NCBI GenBank assembly: GCA_024699855.1 | Contig: JAMPIQ010000003.1 | Coordinates: 5,952,001 to 6,016,000, forward strand | Length of the DNA stretch: 64,000 nucleotides | Source: Aphelenchoides besseyi | Lineage: Eukaryota; Nematoda; Chromadorea; Rhabditida; Aphelenchoididae | Direction of reading: 5' to 3' | In this document: positions 37,963 through 49,551 of the stretch, in pieces | How positions within the stretch are numbered: position 1 is the stretch's first letter | How the letters are laid out: each line of letters begins with the position of its first letter | Position numbers and translations under genes: made by a program | Notes under the pieces: model-generated | Databases searched by the model: none | Seen by the model: only the letters and a program-made list of their open reading frames with translations | What the model was told of the DNA's origin: nothing

Positions 37963-39003
37963 ATGCCAAAGAGCGGTGGAGTTGTTAAGAGATTCGAAAT
38001 CGTCGTTCCACCCGAGGTCACTGCTACACGTGAAAACGAATCGTCAACTCAAAGAAGCAATCGACTTGCACAATGGAAATCGGATGCCGCACGTGCTGCA
38101 AGACTCGTCGACGAAGACCAGCGAACAGACAACGAGAAGTTACTTGTGAACTGGATCGATCACCACAATGCAAGGAAACGCAAAAGCAGCACCGCGTACA
38201 GAGCGAACATCAAAGCAACGGCTAAAGAAGGAAGAAAGTTGCCGGAAGAAGATCGCACCGATGCTCATCATTATGCAATCGAAGTTCGAGATCGTAAGCG
38301 TCACCAAAAACATGAACGTTTTGACATCGAAGTTCCATCGGAGATTCGGGAAGCAACGTACGATTCAGCTTCGAAAAAGGGCCGACGAATAGAACAATGG
38401 AAATTCGATGCCGCACGTGCTGCAAAACTCGTCGACGAAGACCAGCGAACGGACAACGAGAAGACACTTGCAGAGTATTATGAACACATGGCAGCCAACA
38501 GGCGCGCTGCTCACAAGAAGAGAACCGACAACTACAAGCAATTGGAAAAAGAAGCACTACTGCTGCCTGAAGACGAGCTAACCGATGGGCATCAATTGGC
38601 ACTCGATCGAGCCGAACTTCTGAAGGCTCGTCAAATCGATTACGAAATGCGCAGACTCCTACCACCCGATGTTCTGAACAAACAACACGCAACTTTTCTG
38701 CAGCTTATTTCTGACTTGGTAAGTTCAGTTTTAGTTTACTCACCCTCGTGTTTAGAACGTCCCGGAAAACCAGTTCGTTGAGAGAGTCAATATAGCAAAA
38801 GGTCCAGACATCGTGGCAAGAACGGCTGCTCTTGTTGATCGTGTTAACTCGTACCAATCATTGCTCCGAACAATTCCGTACAAGGAAAACGTGGCTGCGA
38901 ACTCCGGTAAGACAGTTCGAAAACGTCGATAACCACATTCATTGTAGAATCGATGTTTCTTCGCTTACAAGTTTTGTCAAAAGACACAGCGTCCACCATT
39001 TAA
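37963..39003 (+). CDS. Charged tandem-repeat protein
   Basis: Not recognised. Exons 37963-38718, 38756-38906 and 38948-39003 give 321 codons including stop. If the last intron is retained, the protein instead ends at a TAA about 25 bases into it. The protein is very rich in Arg, Lys, Glu, Asp and Ala and consists of two repeats of about 108 residues, each holding RF(E/D)I.VP.E(V/I), QWK.DAARAA(R/K)LVDEDQR and TDNEK, then a Lys/Arg helix and LPE(E/D)..TD.H..A. A partial third unit follows (RLLPPDVL). No signal peptide or TM. It is probably helical and nuclear or RNA/DNA-associated, but that is inference. It lies 336 bp after the nuclease gene, same strand. Confidence 0.6.
38074..38463 (+). repeat. 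324-bp internal tandem repeat core
   Basis: The 66-bp segment starting at 38074 recurs at 38398 with about four mismatches (offset 324 bp, exactly 108 codons). Similarity is much weaker outside this core. Confidence 0.75.
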
Positions 39004-39687
39004 CTTTTCATTTTGACAATAGTTTCGATAAATTGCACATGTTTCAATCTCTTTCTTATGATCTTCAGCTCGTGAACTCTTCCACTAACTCTTTCGACTA
39101 CTCATTGTCCGATTTCAATAAACATTTCAAAGTCGATGTTTGTCTTTGTGTAACCAAACAGCATTACAGTTTTCAATTGTACGTTTTATGACAGAAGTCT
39201 ACGATTCGTTTATAAACACTCGTTTTATTGATGCATATGACTAAATTTCAAATAATCTGATATTCCAAAGCGTCTTATTTGACTTGTATCCGCAAACAGT
39301 CCATGTAATTGGCACTTCGATGCACACATTCCGACGTACACAAAGTAAGCTATCGAAATCATACAAACGAGTAATCAATGGGCTAACATAATTAACGAAC
39401 CTGTTAAGAAAATCGTTTGAACTTCCATAGCAAGCTCAACGTTCAATGATGGAAGTCAAAGAATGTTTGTCATAACAAAAGGCAATTTGTACACCAGTTT
39501 GTTAAAACGACGTCCATTACTGTCTTTGATGAGTACACGACGATCTCTCATGGTAAGTCAGTTAAGGTTCAACATGATCAATGTGTTTTGTATTTGAAAG
39601 TTTTTGTGAAGTTTTGTTGCTATTTATACTTCGGCAAATAGTCGAAAACTAGTTGCTCGATTTAGGGAATGATTCAAGTGTAATTTA

Positions 39688-39835
39688 GGCACGGCCACGT
39701 ACTTCAACGCTAATTCTGTGTCGTGCAGTGGGTGTACTAACATCCGCGCGGATACATGCACAGGACCAACAGTCAATCTTTAAAATTGTTTAATAAGTTT
39801 GTTGTTAATAAGCCGTAATAATCTAATAAATTCTA
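39688..39835 (+). pseudogene. Truncated paralogous end of the Cys-rich gene, copy B
   Basis: Ungapped duplicate of 34078-34225. The open frame is preserved (GTATYFNANSVSCSGC..., ending TGPTVNL and a stop), preceded by an acceptor-like TAATTTAG at 39681-39688. I find no matching upstream exons, so it is either a fragment or the last exon of a gene whose remainder is unrecognisable. Confidence 0.7.
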
Positions 39836-39843
39836 ATAAGCTT

Positions 39844-39999
39844 ATGAATGTAAACCTTAAAATCGTCATCAAACTTATTGCTTTTATCTCACTAATTTTT
39901 GGTCATCGTGATCCATCACCAAAGCTGTCTGGCGAAGACAAAAGCAGTTTTCAACCATGTGAGTATCACAGCGAAGATGTCGAATTTGAAATGAACTGA
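39844..39999 (+). CDS. Small possible secreted peptide
   Basis: A short open frame begins MNVNLKIVIKLIAFISLIFG (signal-peptide-like), then polar residues (DPSPKLSGEDKSSF) to a stop, about 50 residues. It follows the truncated Cys-rich copy directly. No splicing or homology evidence; it may be spurious. Confidence 0.25.
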   Translation: MNVNLKIVIKLIAFISLIFGHRDPSPKLSGEDKSSFQPCEYHSEDVEFEMN

Positions 40000-40260
40000 G
40001 AAACGAAGCATGAAGCTGCCTCGCCATCGACTCATAAGACTTTCAAACAGATTGGCGCCGTTTATTCAAACAAACCGGTCGAGTTTGACGGCAATCGCGA
40101 CAAATCAAGGAAAGGATTTTGTTGTTGAAGCAATCACTTTCACACAAGTTTTCCTCTCCGTCGTCGATTGAACGGGAAACGGACGTTGATCCTCCGGCGT
40201 CGTGCTTTTTCATTGTTCACGCGCCAAAGTAGCATCTTCGGTTTGAGGAAGCGAAGCAAA

Positions 40261-41518
40261 ATGCATTGGAGTATTGTGTTTTTCTTGCTAATTGCCTGTA
40301 CAACTGGAGAGTTTTCCGCCGATTTTAATCGATGGTTAAAGGAACACTTTGGTGATGACGTCCAACGACATTTGGAACGGTATGCTCCAAAATATACAAA
40401 TAAACGAATAAAGTTTTTAGTTTGGATCTCGGCAACGGCGGTTCGTTTGGTGGACGTCAAAGTGAGAACGAAGTTTTGAAAGAACAACCAGTGATCTTTG
40501 TTCATGGTGTAAGTAACACGGCTGAGATGATGAAGAGATCTGCAGCTGAGTTTGTGTAAGTTGACTATGTTACTCAAAAGACAACTTTTGTTTAGCAAAA
40601 AAGGTCACTATACTTGGGCTTCCTTGTACGCAACAACCTACAGAAGTGGTGCCGAAGGAAATGCTCTTCAATGGGCAAATTATGCGATGGAATGTTCGTA
40701 TGTCAAAACGGTTCGTGCATTGATCGTCGCCGTTCGTTTGTATACCGGTCGAGCGGTCGATGTTATTGGATATAGTTTGGGAGTGCCGGTTAGTCGAAAA
40801 GCTATTCTTGGCGGTAAACTATTTTGGCACGTACAGCTAATGATTTGAATGTTTAAGGTCGATGTGTGGATACTGGAGAAGATCTTGGTAATGATCTCCT
40901 GAATACCCTCATTTGACATCGAATTACAGGAAGCCCGTTAACAAAATTTATTGACACATATGTTGGGATCGCTGGACCAAATCATGGGATTGCACTTCAA
41001 GTTGCAGGAATTCAAATTCCCGGTTGTGTTTTCAGTATTATACCAGGTAGTGGAAACAAAACGTATTTTAATTTTGCGAAACTTTTAGTTTGCAATACGA
41101 AAACTGGGCTTTACAGCGGTAAATTTGACAACATTCACGATCTGATTTGGGTTTAGGTTTCTGTCCGAGTGAAAGCGAGTTCTTGCAAGTAAGTCGAAGA
41201 TAATCGAAAGATCGATTGTCATTTTTCACTTAGGATATCAATCGAATGATGGGATACGAGGGATTGAACAGATTCTCGATAAGTAGTCGTGCTGATCAAC
41301 TTGTTGGATATAGCGTATGCCAGAAAGTGAGTGTAATTTACGACTGTTGATCGCCAGCTGCTCATTCGGTGTTATTTTCAACCGAAAATTTTTAGATTAC
41401 CAGTCAGATTCCTGGCGAACACGGCAACTACACATACACGGATAAAAACCACGATCAGACCTTTTTTGATTCTTTTGACATTCAAATGTCTATGGTTCGT
41501 GATCATCGTGTTCCGTAA
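40261..41518 (+). CDS. Secreted class-2 lipase (Lipase_2 / EstA-like)
   Basis: Alpha/beta-hydrolase lipase. Nine exons: 40261-40379, 40421-40555, 40596-40813, 40858-40887, 40930-41046, 41089-41118, 41157-41188, 41234-41326, 41396-41518; total 299 codons including stop. A signal peptide (WSIVFFLLIACTTG) is followed by PVIFVHGVSN (oxyanion-hole HG), AEGNALQWANYAMEC, VDVIGYSLGVPVSRK (nucleophile elbow G-Y-S-L-G), YVGIAGPNHG and a C-terminal SRADQLVGY plus NHDQTF, where the acid and His of the triad probably lie. Length and motif order fit the nematode Lipase_2 secreted lipases, which are commonly gut- or stress-induced; that role is inferred. Confidence 0.85.
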
Positions 41519-43329
41519 AGTGAGATCGAGTTAGTGATGATTGTCGACGATCTCAAAAGTTGCAATTCTATTTTGGTGCGAATAAAATTTGTGATAAAAC
41601 TACGGAATGAGAATTTCACGTGCACTTTCGCAGTTTTCGAGGAAACGGGAACTGCAGACGGAGATTTGGGTCAAAAATGGCCGATCAAAGTGAGCAAACA
41701 GACGCTCATCGGATGCCCATTTGGTATTTGAGTGATGGACAAGTTGGCTATTTATTTCACGCACTTCGTTTTACACAAATCGTCGGAGAGTTTGTCTCAA
41801 GATCTTTGTTTTGAACCGCTGATCTGCAGGTCTTTGCATTGTTTTGGGTTCAGATCCGCTCGGCATGCAAGAACGCGTCGCTGTGTAATTTTCGTGCGCA
41901 TGTTCGCAAGCTGTGGGTTTGCACCTCGCGACTTTCGAGGTTGGTAGATCGCAATATTTGGGGGTTTGAAGACATCAGACAAAGTGGACGAAAATTTCGG
42001 TCTTATGTTCGTTTGTTTATGGATTCTCCGATTAACAGACGAATTGGAAAGTTTTCAATCGAATTTCTTGATAAAGTTTGCGATGACCTTGCGGACTAAC
42101 GACCGTCAATTAACGTTGTTAAGTGAACAAAAACGCTTTGATTTGCTTAACAGCATGCTTTTCCCATCAAATGTATTCCGTCCGATTGTCATAACTTTGA
42201 ATTGCTGTTGACGGAACTCGACGATACAGTTCTGTGAAGGCCTTTCTATTCAGATTGCATGTGCACATTTAAAATGCATATGAATAGACTCACGTGTTCA
42301 ATTTCGCACTTACATTTAGCAGCTGTCTTTGTAATTGGAATTTAGGGACAAAGTTTACTTTATTACAACTTCTGACGTCAGTGCTGTTTCTTCGGTCTAT
42401 TGATTACAACACACCCAACTTTTTGCTGGGGACATCAATGAGATACTGTAGCCGCTATTTTTTCTCTAATTTGGAACCGGAGCTGAAGCAGAACGTTTGT
42501 CGTTGTTTTTTGCGTTCGGAAGCCTTTTCACCGCGAGTGTGTAAATGAAAGGCGAGTTATCAGAAATGTGCAAACTCAGCAAAATCACGAAAACAAGATA
42601 CTTTCCTATTTTGATGTTTTCCTTAGTTCAATATAGAAAGTCAAAGGTCGATTATTTATCGGCCTAACAGTAAGAGTCTTCTGTTCGGGTGGTCATTTTC
42701 GTTCTGTTATCTGCTGATTATGAAAGCGTATTGATGTTAGATCAAGGTCATTTCTGACTGTTTTGACATTAGTTTGACATTCATCTTCTTATTATCAGTC
42801 TTGTTGTCTTTGATTTCGTTTACATTCTGCGATTTACATTATGATGTCTTGGAGATGTAGTTTTTAAAGTCGTTAAGCGAGTCGTGTGCAATAAACGAGT
42901 ACTTTGTTCCCATATCATTCACTGATGCAATAGTTCCTCGTTCTTTTTAAATCGACTTATTTCACTAATCATTTCCTCGTTACCGTGTCGCGAACTTCTT
43001 ATATTATACGATGATAATTGTTCTCATGGTGTTCAAAGTTTGTTCGCCTTCTCATCCAATTTCTTAACACACGTACGTTGTTTCACGCTCCTGTCGAATG
43101 TCTGTGACGTCTCTTTGGAATTGTCTCTAATCGATAAAAGAATCTTTTTTTAAGTACTCGGTTATTGGTTTTAGATCCGAATACGATCTTGACGTTTTCT
43201 GCACTTATCTTGTTGTCTTCAAGTTATCCGTTGCAAGAAATCGTCAGGAATCCACGTTGAATGCACGTGCACTTGTAATTCTACTTCGGGTCGATAACAG
43301 CGGTGTTAAAAGTTGCAGTGTGATTCAGA
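41519..43329. other. 1.8 kb with no confident gene
   Basis: Several unspliced open frames (for example 42294-42548 plus), without domains or coherent exon chains. Contains the lipase 3' UTR and the upstream region of the next gene. Confidence 0.4.
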
Positions 43330-43713
43330 ATGCAGTTGCAACCGGGATCATTGGACGATCTGTTGTCCGAGGATGAGGACTTTCATCCACGACCACTCGA
43401 CAAACATCTTTCCAATTATTCATCAATTGAATCCCTGACAGCGGCTCTTGATCAGGTTGGTGCTGAATTAGACCATTTGTGAGTTGATTTATTGCAGGAT
43501 GCGTATGCTTCAGATGCCCAATCCGAAGATCTAGACAAACTCAGTTTGTGTTTAAGTGAGGTGGGTGTCAAATACTCTTTTGCAGTCAAAGTTGGAAACA
43601 AGAAACTCGAAAAGGTGCCTCAAAGTCCAAAGTTCACTGAGGTTTTGATCGCGTACTTTGTTGAAGACACGAGTAAACTAGAAAATAGTTTTGTTATGCC
43701 CAAAATTCTATGA
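43330..43713 (+). CDS. Small acidic orphan protein
   Basis: Not recognised. Exons 43330-43455 and 43498-43713 give 114 codons including stop in one consistent frame. The N-terminus is acidic (LDDLLSEDEDF), followed by SSIESLTAALDQ, DAYASDAQSEDLDKLSL and a more basic middle (VKVGNKKLEKVPQSP). No signal peptide or TM, so probably cytosolic or nuclear. A stretch at 43561-43585 has donor- and acceptor-like ends, but at 25 bp it is shorter than any other intron here and the frame runs through it, so I kept it as coding. Confidence 0.45.
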
Positions 43714-44233
43714 TTATTTTACGCCTATTTGTTCCGAAAGTACTTGGTTTTTATGCGAATCGTAATGTTGTTCTTCGATATTCTTTGGTCTCATCAAATC
43801 GATAGAGTAACTTCCAGAACGTGGAAAGTGCAGTGGATTATGAACTTACATTCGGTCTTCCTTGTTGTTTTTCCATTGAATTGACAGATTGATAGTCGGC
43901 GAACTTTGCGGCGTAGTGATAAGTGAATAGTCTTCGATCGTTTTGTAGTTTGAAGAGAAAACAAAATTTCACTTTTTCGCATCTAAACGTCTTCAGTGAT
44001 TGAAAGACACGATGTTTGTCGCGTGTAGAAGATTTTAAAAATTTAGTTGATCAAAAATGAACGTTCGAGCGGAAATCGTTGTTTTTTTGTTGCGAGAGAG
44101 CGTGATCGTTGATTTTGTTTTGCAAGTTTACCTTTCGCTTTAGAAGTGGTGACCTTAGGAAACAGAACTGTTTGGGGAATTCTTGCTCACGAATATAAAT
44201 TCTTCAGTTAAATTGCCTACTTTTTCGCCTAAA

Positions 44234-45139
44234 ATGGAAGTCGATTATTTTGAGCCGAGTGATGCGTTTGGCTTTAACGAGGTTGTGAATATCGCTAAGG
44301 TACATGGCTCTTAAAAGAATAATTCTTTTCACAACCTTCTTATTTGTCATTTTTTAGGCTTCTTCCGAATCGAACGAGGGTAAACGACATTCGTTGTTTG
44401 GAGAAGTTATTCAAGCACAACTCGCCCTCTGGACACTCATCGGCTCAATCCTCTACTCTTACGCATGGCAACAGCATCGCAAAAAGTTTCTACTCTCACT
44501 AGTAAGTTTGCTTTTTAAGTTTTGATTTCAGTTTGCTGTTCTAGTTTATTGTTATTCCTACAGTCGTAGTTGTTTGTTGTACGATGAGTTGGCTATTAAC
44601 CGCAATTGTGATCATGTCTCGTATGTTTTCAACATCGATTTGCTTCGAAGACATTTTGAAAAGCGGCGAAACACGTGGTTACGACGATGGTGAGTCGAGT
44701 TTTTGTGAGAGTTTGTAGTGATTTGGATACTTGGTCTCCGTTTTTGTTGATAGTCAAGACGAAAAACTTTGGAGTCATTGATGCTCGTTAATTCGATTTC
44801 GCAAGAAACCGTCGAAAAGTCTATCGGAAAGACGAATTGTTGACGATCAAATTTGTTTGATGAACATTTCGAATTTCAGATGACGAAACACAACAACGTT
44901 GGCGCACAAGTTCTGTGAACTCGTGTATGTCTTTGATGTCCAATCGTAGTTCGTCGGGCGAGGATTTGCCCAAACCAATGTGCAGAAAACATTCGAGTTC
45001 GAATGGATCGCTGAATCAGATTTCACTCCGCGCTGTTTCCCCCTCATCAACCAACGGAAGTATTCGATCGCCATCCCATCGATTAAGTTACACGTTTGCC
45101 CACTGTGCAGGAGGTGGTGGAAACGACGACTATATCTGA
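44234..45139 (+). CDS. Two-TM membrane protein with Ser-rich tail
   Basis: Not recognised. Exons 44234-44299, 44358-44501, 44545-44689 and 44880-45139 sum to 205 codons including stop. After an acidic N-terminus (EVDYFEPSDAFGF) come TM1 (ALWTLIGSILYSYAW), a short basic loop (QQHRKKF), TM2 (FIVIPTVVVCCTMSWLLTAIVI), then a long cytoplasmic Ser/Asn-rich tail (SLMSNRSSSGEDLPKP, ISLRAVSPSS) ending GGGGNDDYI. The small hairpin topology with a phospho-rich tail suggests a channel auxiliary or scaffold protein, but nothing specific supports this. Intron 3 (190 bp) is longer than typical here. Confidence 0.6.
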
Positions 45140-45527
45140 TCATGTAGTTTATTGAAATCGGAAAACGGGTCCTTTTATTTATTATGGGTAGTTGATGCTG
45201 ATATTACATTCTTTATAATTTAAATCTAATAGATTGCTGCTCATTAGTCCACTTTTCACCGGTAACAGAAACACGCTTTGTTGTTTTGACAAGCAAACTT
45301 CGAATTGTATATAAATGGCTAATACACTCATGTACCTCACAAATAAAAAGCTACAAACCCACTTATCGCTTTCAAAATTTAAACTAAAGACGAGAATCTT
45401 CCTACATCAACGGCGTCGTTAAAATCTCGTTCTATCCGCTTGTGCCGTCGTTGTTGACCCCGATTCTCCTATTCATTGTCGTAGTCGATTCGGAACGTTT
45501 CGTCGCATCTAAAACGTCTTCTCAGCA

Positions 45528-45723
45528 ATGAAGTTGTTTGTCGTCTTTGCTTTTCTGTTCAGTTTGTTGGTTTTTGCTTCGGCTCAATTGGCCGTTGATG
45601 GTGAAGAGGTGAGTAGAGTGGCGAAATTACTTTGCTGATAGTTTTCAGTTGGTGTTGAATACCGGCGCTGAAATCCACTCTCGACGAGTTCGCGACGTTG
45701 GAAAACACGAACCATCGAACTGA
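45528..45723 (+). CDS. Small secreted peptide precursor
   Basis: Two exons, 45528-45608 and 45649-45723, encode 51 residues plus stop. A strong signal peptide (FVVFAFLFSLLVFASAQ) leaves a mature part of about 32 residues beginning LAVDGEELVLNTGAE, followed by a basic IHSRRVRDVGKH segment with an Arg-Arg that could be a processing site. No cysteines. AATAAA at 45777-45782. It resembles nematode neuropeptide-like or antimicrobial peptide precursors only in size and layout. Confidence 0.5.
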
Positions 45724-48700
45724 GAAGCCAACGCGCGTATCTCGAATACCGTATTTTGTATTCGAATGTGACACTTAATAAACTACTCGAATGTCTCTCA
45801 GGGTGTTGAATCGGAAATAATGGTCGGCAAGAAGCTTTGAAGCCAAGAAGTCGAGAAGTCTTGAGCAATTTTGCCCAGTCCGGACGTTGATCTCGATTCA
45901 ATTGAGCGAACAAAATGCACATGAGGACAAGCGGCGATGCCCATTGATCTCGTTCATTGGTTTACAAGTGAAGTACGTTCTGCGCGCGGCGTTATATTCA
46001 ACTTGTTTTATTGGTTAGGCGGCAGTCACATGAAAACAACTGAAGGAAGTCATTAGCCGCAACATACGAATTGTTTCCCGACTCGAACTCAAAGAGGCCG
46101 CTGATGATATTCGATTACAAAAAGCGATAGAAATCGCGCACTCATTTGGATCGTAAATGCGTTCAGTCGGTTCGTAGTTTACAATCGAGTTCTTCTCGCC
46201 CACACCGTGTTTACGTTCTTCATTTCCAACAAGTGAAAACGAAATTTCAATTTGAGATCAAAACGGTGCCGCCAAGTCGTTTGAGTTGGACGCCAAAAAC
46301 CGGAAGTTTGATCACGTTCAGTTCGATGGCGACAGTTTAATTTGCCGTCGAAATTATGTTCGACTGTCACCAGCTGTTGCCTTTCCGGTCTAATCGAATG
46401 AAGAGCTGCTGGTTCTCCGTTTTCATCGCATTGATTATTGAATTCGAATGGCACAATCGATGTTGATTGTCGACCGTAATCCGAGATAACCATCGAAGGC
46501 TCGTGTTTGTGTTCGTGGATTAGTTTCTTTTCCATTCAACTCGAATAGCAAATTGCTGATCGGGTGCTTTTCGCGCACCATTCAATAGAAAAAACGGTCG
46601 AATGGAAGCGAATTGGCACCTTCAGCGGAAGATGGCGAAGCGAATTGATTGTGAATGGAAAAAAGGGTCCAGTGCGTGTTTATGAAGCATAAAGGAGGAC
46701 AGTGGATTAAACTCGTGAATGAACAGGGTGGTCGACAGAAACAAGCGAATGACATTTACCTTGAGTTCCAAGCGATAAAATGTAATCGCAATGTTCGTCG
46801 ATATTTCCCTTCTCCTCGACCACAAACACAACTCGAGATCGCGGATTCGACAGCAGCTGCTCTTGAGCAATTGGACGTGTTGCGCAACTCAGCTTATCCG
46901 TCCTTCGATTGTCGTGCATTAGTCGGCCATTTGAGGGTTATAATTTTATCAGAAAGCGTATGGTTGATTGCAATGAAGTCAATTGGAAACTGGCGGGAAT
47001 AATTGGACCTTTCGAATGAATTATTCAGAAGAAAGAGAAGGATGAGGATAAACCGAACGTCCAATTCTCTTGTGTATTCGAAATGCACGACAAATCGTCG
47101 TCGTCGTTTGTCTCAATCGAATTGCCAATTCTCGACGATTTTTCAGCCCAACAAACAGCAATTCGAGATGGTGTCGTAGTGGGAACTTGGCTTCAATGGT
47201 GGATCTCCAATTAGACACGAGAGGCAATGAATAGGCACAATAATTCCGTCAGAATGTTTGTAAAGCAATCGTCTATTGTTTTCATGGAAAACAGAGCAAT
47301 TGTCAGAGCGCAGAAATGTAATAATTCGGACATAAACATGGACAATTGAATAATTGGTTATGCGTCCGTGTTTTACGACTCCAATTCTAAGATTCTCGTC
47401 TCCCGCTGATTCCGAGACCGGAAGAATAATGGATTAATAAATGCGCGAATTTCTCGTTTTGACCATTAGCGTTTAGACGTTTTAATTATGGGGAGCATGT
47501 CCGTACACAGAATCGTTTAGGCACAGGACTTTCAATTACTATTCAGTCGGACATAAGCGGATGCAAACATGTTCATTACGACGTGGACACGTACATCGAG
47601 GTCACGCGAACATGAACCGATTCGATTACTAATCCCGGGCCACTTGGATCAATTTGACTGGAAAGAGATTGATTTCAAGTGCGCGAGGTTTTGGCTTCCG
47701 CTTTCCACATCAAGTGTGATCGTTCGTCAAAGCAAGGAAATCTCAGGTGCTCTACAAAAACAATGGATTCAAGGGCTGAGACCTTTGGGAATCAACGAAT
47801 GAGGTCAATGCGAAATTTCTTATCCAATTTTCCTTGGCGCCAATTCAACGTCCACGAGAACAGCCAACGACCTCGTCTTGTGTTCTTGTCAAAATTTACG
47901 AGCTCGATCGGGACTGCGCAACTCAAATTTTGTGCATTGTTGAGCGGGATCGTAAAACGGAAACCAAATTGGGCAACTTGGACAATTAGCCGGAGCTTTT
48001 ACTGCTCCAATTTTCCGTCGTCGAAACAATTCCTTGCATAATAAATCTCGATCATACATTGATCGGCTTCGATTGCTTGCAAACGTATTCAAAAAACGAC
48101 ACGCTCGACATCTGCACACCGACGGCAATTTGGCGGTTACAAGAAAAAAACAGCTTCCAACTTCGTGCAGTGCATCCCGTGGAGCCGATTAACCGAATCG
48201 ACTTTGATTTTGCACCGCTGATCGCTAAAGTTCGAAGTGTGCTGATTGCGATCGATCCGATGTTTTGTCTCCTGCGGTTTTTTGTGCCGACAATCGAACG
48301 AGATGATCGTAAAATTGCGGCAAAACCTACAATACAGTTGTTATCTTCATTGTTACAAACAAGTGATGTCGCTCTGAGATTGCTTGTCCATGTTTAATCA
48401 AACACAATCGTCATGTTCCAATCCCGAAAGCGATTAGCTGCAACTTTGCACTTTCAATCGCAAATCCCAACGCGCAAACATCTCGTCACTAATCCAATAA
48501 TAAACAAGTGTTCTCGACCATCTTCTCTTGCGTAACCACCAATTTAGCGACTGCACCCACAGAGTTACGGGAGCAAAATTGTTAGTGTCCATAACAGTGG
48601 ACTTATGTCGAGATTCCAAGTTCTCCCGCCATTTCTGTCATTCAATCTTCTTTCCGTTCCGTTGCAAATTAACGAACAAACATGAACTCCGTTTGTCTAA

Positions 48701-48875
48701 ACTGTTTTCTCTATTCGACCGCCGTAAAGCAAACAAGTCCGGTGACTGAAAGGTAAACTTTTGATTCGCTTGACGGCACATCATTTACTACAGTACCCGT
48801 TGGACAGAATTAAACAAAGAAAAAAGCAAATGTTAAATAGAAACCGGAGAAAATAGCAATGAAGCCAAAAAGGAA
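45724..48875. other. 3.1 kb with patchy coding-like segments
   Basis: Plus-strand stretches read for 40-110 codons in changing frames (for example 46655-47002, 47041-47214, 47679-48041, 48059-48397) without the usual GTAAG/TTTTAG intron borders between them. It may be a decayed multi-exon gene, or unrelated open frames. I recognise no domain. Confidence 0.35.
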
Positions 48876-49551
48876 TTAGTATTGATTTGAATTGGCACTG
48901 TAATGGTTCATGAGTTGGTTTTCGTTGCCGTATTCACTATTACAGTCCAAATTGGTCGAAGACATTTGATTGAAATAGTTGGGCGGATAAAAGGTCGGAG
49001 AGTAGTTTTGATTTGTAGAATGAAATTTGATTGAGTTATCGAAACGATGAGCGTTAGATTGACACGTTTGATACGAATCAGCAGACGAATCGGGAGTGCA
49101 ATTGAAGCGTTCGGATTTGGCCAGAGGTTGCGATGAGGCGATCGGTGAATGAGCAAACTGAGCGGATCCACTGGTTGTATTGAGTAAGCCTTCTAACTAA
49201 AGAAAAAACTAGATTGCAAAATGCACTTTTAACTCACGTGTTGGATGTAGAGAATTGCGGCCTTGAGGGTTTCCGCTTTCGTCAACTTTTTGTTCTTCAC
49301 TTCATCCCAATCGGAGATCTTGAATCGATTGATTAGAATAATTAGAAGAAGACAAGTACCTGTCTGGCCAACGTTTCGTAGCCCTTGTTAACAGCTTCAA
49401 CTCGTTTACGTTCTCGAGCATTTCGCCTCTCGACTTGGTGTTGGGATTTGCCGAGAAGCGTTGATTTCGATGCGTGACGAGAACGTTTGGTGATCGTAAC
49501 ACCATAAGTTTCGGAGTGCGCGGAAAACGTTGAGGACGATGAGGGCGCCAT
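48876..49551 (-). CDS. Achaete-scute-type bHLH transcription factor
   Basis: Proneural-type DNA-binding protein. Exons 49551-49360, 49318-49238 and 49196-48876 sum to 198 codons including stop. The bHLH lies at about residues 40-95: basic region RRNARERKRVEAVN, helix 1 GYETLARQ, an ISDWDEVKNK loop, and helix 2 KKLTKAETLKAAILYIQHLEGLL. The E-R-x-R-V basic region with V-N and the K-x-T/S-K-x-E-T-L-x-x-A helix 2 are achaete-scute hallmarks; the long first helix and loop differ from vertebrate ASCL. The tail is Ser/Asn/Tyr-rich, ending NQY. A TTTCAG acceptor lies 9 bases before the ATG, consistent with a 5' UTR intron or spliced leader. Confidence 0.85.
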
